A stretch of 24,052 bases of DNA from a virus (IMGVR_UViG_3300045999_006400:1-24052); one strand, 5' to 3'; shown: positions 15,301 through 23,333, counted from the first letter of the stretch. Translations and numbers: made by a program. The notes: generated from the sequence alone by a model not told the origin.

Positions 15301-17489
15301 TCAGCTGATGCAACATTCGTGTTAGCTGTATTTGCTTGCAAATAAGCACCATTCGCATAATCACCCGAAGTAATTGCTTTCTGGTCAGCTGATGCAGCAT
15401 TAGTGTTAGCAGTATTGGCTTGTAGATATGCAGAATTAGCATAAGAACTTGCCATCGTAGCTTTACTATCAGAAGTGTTGGCTGTAGAGAATGAACTGTT
15501 AGCATAGTCGCCACTAGTTACTGCTCTTTGGTCGGATGTTGCAGCATTTGTTGTAGCGGTGTTTGCTTGACTATACCCACTATTAGCATACGAACTTGCA
15601 CTATTTGAGGCATCTCTAGCCCAAGAATCGGTAATACCACTATTTGCAACATCAAATGCAGCATTAGCGTAAATACCAGCAGAAATAGAATTAGTATTAG
15701 CAGTATTAGCTGTATTGTAGGCAGAATTGGCATAGACACCAGATGTTACAGCTCGTTGTTCAGCAGTTGCAGCATTGGTATTGGCTGTATTTGCCTGTAA
15801 ATATGCTGAGTTAGCGTATGATCCTGCCGAAATTGCTTTTTGATCTGCTGTATTGGCAAGGCCGTAAGCTGAATTGGCATAAGTAGATGCAGCATTAGCG
15901 GTGTCTCTAGCTAAAGTATCTGGTAATCCTGTATTAGCTGCAGCAAAAGCCGCATTAGCATATACACCGGATGATATTGCATTTGTATTGGAAGTGTTTG
16001 CTTGTGAATATGCAGCGTTGGCATAAGCACTAGAAATTAATAAATCTGAACTGACACTATTTGCTAAGTCATAAGCAGAATTAGCATAATCGCCGGATGT
16101 TACCGCTTTTTGATTTGCTGTATTTGCATTAGAAAAAGCACCGTTAGCATACGAACCGGCAGAATTAGCAGCATCAAAAGAAACATTAGTGTGATTTATT
16201 GGATCGTAACCACGAACAGAAATAGTATTTGTAATTATATTTGCTGTTAAATTAGCTATTCTAAATGATGAATTAGCAACATCAATTGTATTATTTGGAG
16301 AACTAGTGTCAAAACTGGGATCTTCATAATTGTAAAATAGATAATATAATCCATCAGTTGCATCACGGAAAAGACCTGTATGTTTTCTACTCGTTCCATC
16401 ATCTGGACTATAATGTCCAAAAAATCCAATATCAAGTGTATCAGAGGTTTCGTTATTGGCAGCTAATTGAATTAACGGATCATCTATTTTGATATCCGAT
16501 ACTGCAATAGTTGAAGCATTACCAAGAACAGTTAAATTGCCAGTAATACTTAAATCACCTGATATTGTACCACCTGTTGAATTTAATTTACTATTCGCAG
16601 TAATATAAGCAGAGTTGGCATAAGAACCAGCAGAAACAGAATTAGTATTGGCTGTGTTAGCAACAGCAAAAGCTGCATTAGCATAACTTGAAGTGGAATT
16701 TGATATAACATAAGCTTCGTTAGCTGTGTAATAAGCTGAGTTGGCATAATTACTACTTATCGTTGCATTTTGATCAGTGGTATTAGCTTGTAAATAAGCA
16801 CTATTAGCATAATCACCACTTATCACTGCTCTTTGATCAGCCGTAGCAACATTAGTATTGGCTGTATTTGCTTGACTATATGCAGCATTAGCATAACTAC
16901 CAGAAGTTACAGCTCTTTGGTCAGCTGTTGCGGCATTGGTATTGGCTGTGTTAGCAACACCATATGCCGAATTAGCATAATCTCCCGATGTTATAGCTCT
17001 TTGATCAGCAGTACTAGCGGTACCTAATGCAGCATCAGCAGTTCCTTGTGCTGAACTAGCAGCACTTGCGGCTGTATTAGCAGCACCATATGCTGAGTTA
17101 GCATAACTGGATGCAGCATTAGCTGTACTTCTTGCTAAAGTATCTGGCGATCCTGTATTAGCAGCAGCATAAGCGGCATTAGCAGCATCAAATGCAGCAT
17201 TAGAATGTGGTCTAGCATAATTGTCCACTGAACCAGATGTTGCTGAATTTGCTAAACCAAATGCAGCATTAGCATATAATCCAGCACTGTTTGCTGTATT
17301 TCTAGCATATGCATCTATTGGATCTGCTACAGCTGTATTGGCCGCAGAAAATGCCTGATTAGCATATGACGCCGCAGAATTTGCTACCGCTAAGGCAGTA
17401 GATATGTTTGCAGCAACCGATGAACTTAAGTCAGATTGCTGAATCGTTCCAGGTTGAATTAAACCGTCTGTTAGTTGTGTTAATGCCAT
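12396..17489 (-). CDS. Giant tail-fibre protein with alanine-core coiled-coil shaft
   Basis: This 1697-residue protein is the largest in the window. A short N-terminus (GLIQPGTIQQSDL) probably attaches it. Three long shaft segments (about residues 20-300, 440-950 and 1350-1560) repeat units such as YANSAYGVANTA and ADQRAVTSGS, with periods of 14, 21 or 28 residues. Alanine falls on nearly every 3-4 spaced core position, so an alanine-zipper coiled coil is likely. Two copies of a ~135-residue globular domain (about 300-436 and 955-1086) and a third insert ending in IWHAGNDGTGSGLDADLLDG (about 1140-1345) interrupt the shaft. The C-terminal ~130 residues form a beta-rich end (SWSVFGSEITFG). It is very probably a trimeric long tail fibre that recognises the host. 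Confidence 0.88.
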   Translation of the reverse strand: MALTQLTDGLIQPGTIQQSDLSSSVAANISTALAVANSAASYANQAFSAANTAVADPIDAYARNTANSAGLYANAAFGLANSATSGSVDNYARPHSNAAFDAANAAYAAANTGSPDTLARSTANAASSYANSAYGAANTAASAASSAQGTADAALGTASTADQRAITSGDYANSAYGVANTANTNAATADQRAVTSGSYANAAYSQANTANTNVATADQRAVISGDYANSAYLQANTTDQNATISSNYANSAYYTANEAYVISNSTSSYANAAFAVANTANTNSVSAGSYANSAYITANSKLNSTGGTISGDLSITGNLTVLGNASTIAVSDIKIDDPLIQLAANNETSDTLDIGFFGHYSPDDGTSRKHTGLFRDATDGLYYLFYNYEDPSFDTSSPNNTIDVANSSFRIANLTANIITNTISVRGYDPINHTNVSFDAANSAGSYANGAFSNANTANQKAVTSGDYANSAYDLANSVSSDLLISSAYANAAYSQANTSNTNAISSGVYANAAFAAANTGLPDTLARDTANAASTYANSAYGLANTADQKAISAGSYANSAYLQANTANTNAATAEQRAVTSGVYANSAYNTANTANTNSISAGIYANAAFDVANSGITDSWARDASNSASSYANSGYSQANTATTNAATSDQRAVTSGDYANSSFSTANTSDSKATMASSYANSAYLQANTANTNAASADQKAITSGDYANGAYLQANTANTNVASADQKAITSGDYANSAYLQANTANTNVASADQRAVTSGDYANSAYGVANTATTSSATADQRAVTSGDYANSAYGIANTANTNSISAGDYANSAFWLSNTTSNFATLASSYANSAFGTANAADQKAVTSGSYANAAYDTANVASNYANSAFGVANTADQKAVTSGSYANAAYDTSNSASNYANSAFGTANTSDQRAVTSGVYANSAYDTSNVASSYANSAYDTANTKLSTTGGAISGDLSITGNLLVFGNATSISVSDLKVDDALIQLAANNETSDTLDIGFFGHYSQDSGITKKHAGLFRDATDESFYLFHNYVDPSFDTATPNNTIDVANNTFQIARLKANIETTTITVRGYDPIDHTNISFGVANSASSYANGAFVAANTADQKSVSAGSYANSAYSKANNALANTSGAIFNGELNISGTLRALAQGGDEGGEMFLGKPPNGTLAGGIVIDAHQNKIRIFEDSGTNRGVYIDLSSCDTSVGTNLLAGGGGGVTSVAGVTGAVSNTSLIAGIKAVSSTQGITFDYVETANNGSGTNYKVGDDAWIGDTNIGDTIRIKGIQNAANGYIIFGNNDGKLLGRAGSGPLTYDANTIWHAGNDGTGSGLDADLLDGLNSADFARSSAESYANSAYSTANTALANTTVASNHANFAYDAANTAITNSATADQKAVTSGSYANSAYGQSNTATTNAATADQRAVTSGSYANSAYTQANTATTNAATADQRAVTSGSYANSAYGTANTVATNVTAASSYANAAYGQANSATTNAATADQKAVTSGSYANAAYDAANTADQRAVTSGSYANSAFGTSNTTSTNVTAASSYANGAFASANTRLDTSGGTISGDLTVTGFTTLQEVTEVLSTLTGATGTVTHNLTNGSVFYHTSAAANFTANFTNVPTTTSRSITVTIVIVQGATGYIPNAVQIDGASQTINWAGGAAPTPTANKTEFYSFNLLRIGSSWSVFGSEITFG
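14225..14632 (-). repeat. Second copy of the fibre's internal globular domain
   Basis: The encoded segment runs from SGDLSITGNLLVFGN through NNETSDTLDIGFFGHYSQDS and GLFRDAT to GYDPIDHTNISF. It repeats the segment at 16185-16590 at the protein level with mostly conservative changes, so the fibre gene has an internal duplication. It is part of the giant fibre gene, not a separate gene. Confidence 0.85.
15187..15438 (-). repeat. Three 84-bp tandem units in the fibre shaft
   Basis: Units begin at 15187, 15271 and 15355, exactly 84 bp (28 residues, four heptads) apart. By eye the first two differ at roughly 11 of 84 bases. They are the most alike stretch of the shaft and point to recent duplication by slippage or recombination. 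Confidence 0.8.
16185..16590 (-). repeat. First copy of the fibre's internal globular domain
   Basis: This copy encodes SGDLSITGNLTVLGN, NNETSDTLDIGFFGHYSPDD, GLFRDAT and GYDPINHTNVSF. It is the partner of the copy at 14225-14632, and about 510 residues of shaft lie between them. Confidence 0.85.
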
Positions 17490-17501
17490 ATCTTTTTCTT
17501 T

Positions 17502-20500
17502 TTATTTTAATTTGTGTTTACTTGGTACAGTAAAATTGGAAGTATAACGAGCAATACCTTTAGTGATACGGAAATCATCTATGTAACCATTAAAATTAAA
17601 TGAATTGCCTGAATATGATCCAATATGTAGTTTACCCATATTACCGACTATTGTAGAAGCAGAAGTCAAAGTATTGGAACCTATTGATTGACCATTTGAA
17701 TATATGGATATGTTAGTTCCGTTTCTAACAAGTGCTATATGATACCATGTTCCAGTTACGAATGATCCAACTCCTGCTATCCAAAATGCACCAGCATTCA
17801 TTGTGCCTACTGCTAATGCTACTGTCCCACCAGCAGTTCCGGCTATGTCAAATGTAAAACCACCTTGTGTATCATATCCACTATCGCCCCACCCTTGATT
17901 AATTAATGCGGCTCTACTATTCACATCATTGAAATAGAACCATCCTTCTATTGTAAAATTGCCAGTTCCAAAAGAAAGTTGTGGTGAACTTACCAAAGCA
18001 CCAGTGGACAAGTTATCTCCACTACCATCGAAAAATAATGATGCGTTGTCATATCTTTTAATATTATTTCTTATCTGCGTATTACCTAAAGTTCTTAAAA
18101 AATTTCTTGCAGTGGAGTCTATTATACTACCATTTGTTCCATTGAGTAATAATGTAGTTCCCGACACTGGTGTTGCTGGAGTTGTTGGTGGAGTGAAATT
18201 CGAAGTATAAAGTGCAGTTCCCTTAACAAGTCTTACATTTGAAATGTAACCCGTAAAAGGAAAATTACCATCTTCTCTTGCCCCGATACTAGTTACTCTT
18301 GCTGATGAAGTTATAGAAGTCGATATTGAACCACTACCTGCACTAGTGCCATTTACGTAAATAGTTAATGTATTAGAATTTCGTACATACGCAATATGGC
18401 TCCATGTATTTAAAGAGAGTGTCGCTGTGCCTGTTACTGTGGTAAGATTGTTATACAAAAAATTTACTGTGCCTGATGTAAAATAAGCAGCAAAACTATA
18501 TCCAGAACCATCAAATGTTCTTGTGACAGGTAAAGTTTCTGTGGGATTTGTCTGGGGGAAGGCCCAAAATTCTATAGTAAAATTTCCAGATCCAAATTCA
18601 AATGCTGCATTATTTGGAACAGTTAAGTAATCTCCAGTGCCATCAAAAAACATACTGCCACCGACATCACTTATCGACCATTCAATCGTAGGTTTAAATG
18701 GACCGAATGGTTGTACTGAAGGACTTCCATAAGTAGTAATTACTCTATTGTTTGTACTATTATCAATTAAACGATTGGATTGACATGATAATAAACTTGT
18801 ATTTGTAATTGCGGTTAAAGGTGTGGTGCTTGGTGTAAAACTAGAGGTATATAATCCAGTTCCTGCGATTAGTCTTGCGTTTGAAATGTAACCGAAAAAA
18901 GAATCTGTAGTTGCGTATCTACCTATATTAACGAATCCAGTATTACCGCCACGATTTGTTAATGTGCTAGTTCCTGTAACACTTTGTAGAGTTCCATTTA
19001 TAAAAAGTCTTATGGTATTTGAATTGACTGATACTGCAATATGTGACCATTCGTTTAAAGGTACAGTTCCAACTGAAGTGGTATTAAATCCTGATGCACC
19101 GTCATACCATCGCCAAACTACATTACGTGATTCTGTTAAACCAAATCCCCAATAAGAACCACCCGCTTCCCCACTCGCATCAACAACTACTTGTGCTACT
19201 CCTCCACCAAACGTAGGGTTAGCAGTTGGAAACACCCATGCTTCTATAGTAAAATTGGATTGAGAAGTGGATATAGGACTACCTGTGTATCGAACCGCAC
19301 TACTACCATTAAAATGACAACTCCAACCTGTTTGGCTAAATGGGCTAAAATTACCTTGAGTTACATCACCATTTCTTGTAATTAAATGATTCAATCCCGA
19401 AGTATCTACAAAACGACTATTAGTTTCACCAAATCTTGATTGTAGTGTCAATAAACTTGTGTTTGCAATCGCTGTTAGTGGGCTGGTAGGTGGAGTAAAT
19501 GCTGATGTATATAATCCGGTGCCCTTTAATATACGAAGATTTGAAATATAACCGCTAAAAGTGTTATCAGTAACAGGAGATCCACTGGTCCAATATGTAG
19601 CAATACCAAATGGCGCTGATGTTCCATAATTATTGGTGTCACTATAAGTTGATCCTGACTGAGTACCATTAACAAATAATCGAGTTGAACCTGAATTTCT
19701 ACACAATGCAATATGATACCATTGTCCTGTAACTAAAGATGCTCCTGTAATTCGGTCAGCATTCGCTGTATAATAACGAATTGAACTGCTGATATAAAGG
19801 TGCGGATTAGTACTAGAGGCACTAGTTAGATTACTGACTACTGTTTGTAATCCCACGGAATTAGGATACATCCAAAATTCAATTGTGAAGTCACCTGTGC
19901 CATATCCATAGCTTGAATTATCTGGAACAGTTAAAGAATCGGTAGCACCATCAAAATAAGCACTACCCGTTGTAACATCCGTTTCAGTAAAAGGACCAAA
20001 ATTACTTACCGTTACATCACCATTGCGTGTAAGTGCAAAATTATTTGTACTATTATCAATTAAACGATTTGATTGACAGGTTAATAAACTTGTGTTTGCA
20101 ATTGCTGTTAATGGTGATGTTGGAGGTGTAAAAGTAGTTGTGTATAAAACTGAATTAGTTACCCTAAAATTTGAAATATAACCATTAAACGCTCCGTCAC
20201 CAGTAGCGTTGATGCCACCTATATCAAAATTTGAGCCTGCTGCGTAACCTTCGGTATATGTACCTGTAGCATTTAATGAACCGTTAATGAATACTTTTAT
20301 ATTACCTGCAGTGGCTGTACATGCGAAATGCTGCCAAACATTTGCTGTAACTGTAAACGTTGCACCTGTTGATTCTTGAAATACTTTTGCTATTTTATTG
20401 TTCCCCCAATTACGGAGTATACTAGTTTCACCTGGGCCACCATCAAATAATCCAATAACGGTTGTAGAGAAAGGATATATCCAACATTCTATTGTAACAT

Positions 20501-21392
20501 CATTGTTTGCTATTAATACACCTGATCCTGATTTTCTTAAATAATCTCCACTACCATCAAAGAAATTACTCCAAACGGTTTCATAAGGACTAAATGCCAT
20601 TGGTCTTGTATCGCCGTTCACTGTCAATGCAAATTTATTTGTACTAACATCTGTAATCCAGGTATTATTGGAAGTTTCACCATTAATTAATAAAACTGTT
20701 TCTCTAAAATAAGTATCGCCAACTGCTACTGTAATATTAAATGATCTAGCAGTTTCTTGATTTTGTGCATCAATCGCATCAACACTAAAACTATAAGTTG
20801 TTTCAGCTTCTATTCCCGATACGGTACCATAGAAATAACCATTTGATGATAAGAATGTTCCTGATGGTAAAGAACTACCCGATGAAACTGCATATGTAAT
20901 TGTGCCATCGCCAGCTGCACCCGAAGCCACCAAATTAATTGCAAATGCGGTTCCCGAATCTTGAGTTGTTAGTGGTGAAGTTGTAGTCCATGAAGGTGTA
21001 CCGTTTGCATTGAGTGATCGTAAATAGATTGAACCTGATCCATCAGTATTGACCACATAAACATCTAATACACCACTACTTAATGCTGGTACTGTAACAT
21101 TTAATCGTGAAGAACTTACGAACGCTGTTGATGTTGCGGCTGTACCTTGAATGTAAACTGCTGCACCACTTTGAAATCCTGTACCATTGATGATCATGTA
21201 ACCACCAGTGGTTTCAATAGCAGTATCGTCTTTTGCGACAAACGTAGAATTCGCAATTTGAATTGAAGAAATATTTACAGTTGCACCGCCACCACCACTA
21301 CCAATACCTGTAATAATATTTACAGGTGTTACAGCTGCAGCAGTAACGCCTCGATTAATTATTGTTTGCGAACTTGTTCTACGAATTGCCAT
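17502..21392 (-). CDS. Large adhesin with IPT/Ig-like N-terminus and five LamG-like domains
   Basis: This 1296-residue protein is a modular adhesin. The N-terminal part has an IPT/TIG-like domain (about residues 45-130, GGYMIINGTGFQSGAAVYIQ) and a putative-Ig (He_PIG) domain (about 130-222, SSGSSLPSGTFLSSNGYF). Then come five concanavalin/LamG-like repeats starting near residues 274, 477, 694, 913 and 1120. Each contains F(D/N)G..., FTIE.W, WYHIA or WSHIA, a (V/I)NG turn, GYISN.R and YTS.FTPP. LamG-like folds often bind glycans, so it probably binds host surface sugars. Linkers with RLIDNSTNNFALTRNGDV recur between domains. Its start codon overlaps the stop of the VLGQ gene by one base. The weak ribosome-binding site is consistent with coupling. 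Confidence 0.85.
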   Translation of the reverse strand: MAIRRTSSQTIINRGVTAAAVTPVNIITGIGSGGGGATVNISSIQIANSTFVAKDDTAIETTGGYMIINGTGFQSGAAVYIQGTAATSTAFVSSSRLNVTVPALSSGVLDVYVVNTDGSGSIYLRSLNANGTPSWTTTSPLTTQDSGTAFAINLVASGAAGDGTITYAVSSGSSLPSGTFLSSNGYFYGTVSGIEAETTYSFSVDAIDAQNQETARSFNITVAVGDTYFRETVLLINGETSNNTWITDVSTNKFALTVNGDTRPMAFSPYETVWSNFFDGSGDYLRKSGSGVLIANNDVTIECWIYPFSTTVIGLFDGGPGETSILRNWGNNKIAKVFQESTGATFTVTANVWQHFACTATAGNIKVFINGSLNATGTYTEGYAAGSNFDIGGINATGDGAFNGYISNFRVTNSVLYTTTFTPPTSPLTAIANTSLLTCQSNRLIDNSTNNFALTRNGDVTVSNFGPFTETDVTTGSAYFDGATDSLTVPDNSSYGYGTGDFTIEFWMYPNSVGLQTVVSNLTSASSTNPHLYISSSIRYYTANADRITGASLVTGQWYHIALCRNSGSTRLFVNGTQSGSTYSDTNNYGTSAPFGIATYWTSGSPVTDNTFSGYISNLRILKGTGLYTSAFTPPTSPLTAIANTSLLTLQSRFGETNSRFVDTSGLNHLITRNGDVTQGNFSPFSQTGWSCHFNGSSAVRYTGSPISTSQSNFTIEAWVFPTANPTFGGGVAQVVVDASGEAGGSYWGFGLTESRNVVWRWYDGASGFNTTSVGTVPLNEWSHIAVSVNSNTIRLFINGTLQSVTGTSTLTNRGGNTGFVNIGRYATTDSFFGYISNARLIAGTGLYTSSFTPSTTPLTAITNTSLLSCQSNRLIDNSTNNRVITTYGSPSVQPFGPFKPTIEWSISDVGGSMFFDGTGDYLTVPNNAAFEFGSGNFTIEFWAFPQTNPTETLPVTRTFDGSGYSFAAYFTSGTVNFLYNNLTTVTGTATLSLNTWSHIAYVRNSNTLTIYVNGTSAGSGSISTSITSSARVTSIGAREDGNFPFTGYISNVRLVKGTALYTSNFTPPTTPATPVSGTTLLLNGTNGSIIDSTARNFLRTLGNTQIRNNIKRYDNASLFFDGSGDNLSTGALVSSPQLSFGTGNFTIEGWFYFNDVNSRAALINQGWGDSGYDTQGGFTFDIAGTAGGTVALAVGTMNAGAFWIAGVGSFVTGTWYHIALVRNGTNISIYSNGQSIGSNTLTSASTIVGNMGKLHIGSYSGNSFNFNGYIDDFRITKGIARYTSNFTVPSKHKLK

Positions 21393-21721
21393 TAGGTCAG
21401 CTCCGTACCAAATAGATTGAAACTAAAACTGGTATTATTTGCATACACCGTGATCACATCGGTATTACCCAATGTCATACCCATCGTTAAATGAATCGAA
21501 TCATTTCCTGGTACAATAGTATCGTAGGCTATGTAATGTTTGTTTGCAATCGATTCACCAGCAGGACGTATAGCAATTCTAAATGTGCCACCAGTTGCTG
21601 AACGATTACAAACTGAAATAGATGATGCTACTGTTTGTGTTGATGAAGGTACAGTATATAATGTTGTATCTGTTGTGGCTGATGGTGCTACTTGTCCTAA
21701 AACTTTATATGTTGTTGGCAT
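21392..21721 (-). CDS. VLGQ-type virion protein, copy 2
   Basis: This 109-residue protein begins YKVLGQVAPSATTDTTLYTV and ends VYANNTSFSFNLFGTELT. It is a clear paralog of the gene at 22779-23111: both have VLGQ, TLYTVP, IAIRPAG, HYI, DSI.LT.G.TLGNTDV and a final FG(T/S)E(L/I)T. The sequence looks all-beta, like a small sandwich domain. It lies between a small LSGM protein and an adhesin gene, and its stop overlaps the adhesin start by one base. It may be an adaptor or decoration protein of the fibre; no named family was recognised. Confidence 0.75.
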   Translation of the reverse strand: MPTTYKVLGQVAPSATTDTTLYTVPSSTQTVASSISVCNRSATGGTFRIAIRPAGESIANKHYIAYDTIVPGNDSIHLTMGMTLGNTDVITVYANNTSFSFNLFGTELT

Positions 21722-21723
21722 TT

Positions 21724-21876
21724 TTACATTCCCGAAAGTACGAATGGATGAAATTGTGTTGCTGTATTTGCTGTAGCCATTGCGTAATTAATGTTCGCAG
21801 TAACTTCAGTATTTAAGTCTGCTGTTTTGATTGTACCTGGCTTAATAAGACCAGGTGAAAGTTTTGTGATTGTCAT
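21724..21876 (-). CDS. Small fibre-N-terminus-like protein ending in LSGM
   Basis: This 50-residue protein starts at ATG 21876; a longer in-frame start at 21975 would lie within the glycine-rich gene and is rejected. Its N-terminus (TKLSPGLIKPGTIKTADL, then NTEVTANI) closely resembles the first 30 residues of the giant fibre (TQLTDGLIQPGTIQQSDLSS). Here it stands alone and ends FHPFVLSGM. The gene at 23113-23310 also ends in LSGM. It could be an attachment or adaptor peptide for the adhesin cassette, or a remnant of a fibre N-terminus. The 4-nt gap to the gene upstream and 2-nt gap downstream support a real gene. Confidence 0.65.
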   Translation of the reverse strand: MTITKLSPGLIKPGTIKTADLNTEVTANINYAMATANTATQFHPFVLSGM

Positions 21877-21880
21877 ATGC

Positions 21881-22777
21881 TTAGAAAGTAATTGAACCTG
21901 AACCTGTGAATGTGTAAATTCTGTAACCGCCTGATGTTGTGACTGTAGGAGATCCGGTAGTGGTTGCAACACCATCAGTATCGGGATGACGAAAAATAAT
22001 TATTCCCGAACCTCCACCTCCGCCGCCGCTGCCATCATAGTTCCAGTTGGATCCACCACCGCCGCCAGTGTTTAGTGTACCGTTTGTTCCTCCACCACCG
22101 GAGCTTCCCCTCATCCCTTTACCGCCGCCACCCAATCCACCAGGAGGATCACTGCCGGGACCTGATCCTCCGCCACCACCACCGTAATAAGTCGCTGTTC
22201 CAGATATAGATGAAGATAATCCTATACCTCCTGCCGCTGTTGATGATTGATTAACCCCAACTGCACCGGCGCCACCACCGCCTCCTCCGCCACCGGTACC
22301 GTTTGCATTTCCTCCTGCATTGCCTTGTTCGGAAGTTCCGCTTGCGCCAGTCGAATAATTCATATTAGTTTCGGTATAATATGCGCCGCCGCCACCAGAT
22401 CCACCCACTCTCGGAGGATACCCTCCTGCTGATGATCCTGGGCTAGCACCAGCTCCACCACCTAAAGCAAGAATATTTACGGACGATCCTGTTATGGAAG
22501 AATTCGATCCATTATACGTGGAATTGTCAACAAATAGAGAAATTCTAGAAGAACCTGCACCTACAGTTACAGTATAGTTTGATCCCGGAAAAAAATTTGC
22601 TGTTCCTGTTATTACGCCGCCGGCGCCGCCGCCACCACCCGTACCAGATCCTCCACTTCCTCCTCCAGCCACAGTTAAGAACTCAACACTTCTTGGCTTA
22701 GATGGGTTTATGGTATTCCTAGAATTAAATCTTTGACTTCTAAAAGAAGGTATGATAGATAAAACTTTAATGCTCAT
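21881..22777 (-). CDS. Glycine-rich adhesin-like protein
   Basis: The 298-residue protein has a basic N-terminus (RSQRFNSRNTINPSKPRSVE), then FLTVAGGGSGGSGTGGGGGA and many further glycine runs. These are separated by short beta segments such as NYTVTVGAGSS and GIIIFRHP. It ends GGYRIYTFTGSGSITF. Such proteins occur as fibre-tip adhesins in phages; in the T4-like phage S16 the adhesin gp38 packs glycine-rich strands as polyglycine type II helices, and this protein could use the same principle. The gene is much richer in G and C than its surroundings because of glycine codons. It is the adhesin of the first LSGM-VLGQ cassette. Confidence 0.75.
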   Translation of the reverse strand: MSIKVLSIIPSFRSQRFNSRNTINPSKPRSVEFLTVAGGGSGGSGTGGGGGAGGVITGTANFFPGSNYTVTVGAGSSRISLFVDNSTYNGSNSSITGSSVNILALGGGAGASPGSSAGGYPPRVGGSGGGGAYYTETNMNYSTGASGTSEQGNAGGNANGTGGGGGGGGAGAVGVNQSSTAAGGIGLSSSISGTATYYGGGGGGSGPGSDPPGGLGGGGKGMRGSSGGGGTNGTLNTGGGGGSNWNYDGSGGGGGGSGIIIFRHPDTDGVATTTGSPTVTTSGGYRIYTFTGSGSITF

Positions 22778-22778
22778 T

Positions 22779-23111
22779 TTAAGTTATCTCTGATCCAAAA
22801 ATACCAAATGAAACATTTGGTAATGAAGTATAAACAGTAACCACATCAGTATTTCCCAAAGTCAATCCTAGAGTCAATGCGATACTATCTACTGCTTGAA
22901 CCACATTATTGTTTGTAATATAGTGTTGTGCTGCCAATGTAGCACCAGCTGGTCTAATTGCAATACTATAATTAGCATTTGCGGAGGTGTTTGCATTTGC
23001 AATTGTAATTGTTGATATAACCGCTTGAGTCGCTGCTGGTACAGTATACAAAGTTGTATTTGTAAATGCTGTTGGATTTGATTGTCCTAGTACTTTGAAG
23101 GTTTGTGGCAT
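22779..23111 (-). CDS. VLGQ-type virion protein, copy 1
   Basis: This 110-residue protein is the paralog of the gene at 21392-21721. Matching parts are FKVLGQSNPTAFTNTTLYTV, IAIRPAG, HYI, DSIALTLGLTLGNTDVVTVY and the end FGIFGSEIT. The last six residues also match the end of the giant fibre (VFGSEITFG). It is predicted all-beta and has no signal peptide. It follows the small LSGM gene by 1 nt and precedes the glycine-rich adhesin gene by 1 nt. Its role as fibre adaptor or decoration protein is inferred from position. Confidence 0.75.
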   Translation of the reverse strand: MPQTFKVLGQSNPTAFTNTTLYTVPAATQAVISTITIANANTSANANYSIAIRPAGATLAAQHYITNNNVVQAVDSIALTLGLTLGNTDVVTVYTSLPNVSFGIFGSEIT

Positions 23112-23112
23112 T

Positions 23113-23310
23113 TTACATTCCCGATAACATTAACATTGTTGGTATTGAAGATTCTGCACTACCGCCGCCACTTACCGCAACATTTGATGCTGCTGTGATT
23201 CGACCTTGTGCATCGACAGTAATAGCCGCTGCATTTCCATCCCCGCCATAAGAACCTGCTGTGACTGCGGTGTTTGCAAGATTATGCGATTTTACTTTTG
23301 TGTTTGGCAT
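23113..23310 (-). CDS. Small fibre-like protein ending in LSGM (first gene of the late block)
   Basis: This 65-residue protein has the fibre-type motif TAVTAGSYGGDGNAAAITVD followed by AQGRITAASN, common in phage tail fibres just before the shaft or tip. It ends IPTMLMLSGM, like the small protein at 21724-21876. It is the first gene of the leftward adhesin block, preceded by AGAGG and a candidate late promoter. It may be an attachment piece for the VLGQ protein or the glycine-rich adhesin. Short length and lack of a known family limit the call. Confidence 0.7.
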   Translation of the reverse strand: MPNTKVKSHNLANTAVTAGSYGGDGNAAAITVDAQGRITAASNVAVSGGGSAESSIPTMLMLSGM

Positions 23311-23333
23311 GGGTACCTCTTGAATTTATACAC

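Noticed and set aside
12396-17489. CRISPR-like or other non-coding repeat array
   Set aside because: The 42-, 63- and 84-bp periods are in frame with one uninterrupted coding sequence and vary at synonymous positions. There are no spacers.
21877-21975. Longer start for the small LSGM protein at 21724
   Set aside because: The extension lies inside the glycine-rich gene in another frame and reads as low-quality sequence. The family-like N-terminus begins at ATG 21876.
21881-22777. Recent horizontal transfer because of high G+C
   Set aside because: The rise is accounted for by GGN glycine codons; flanking segments of the same gene have normal composition.
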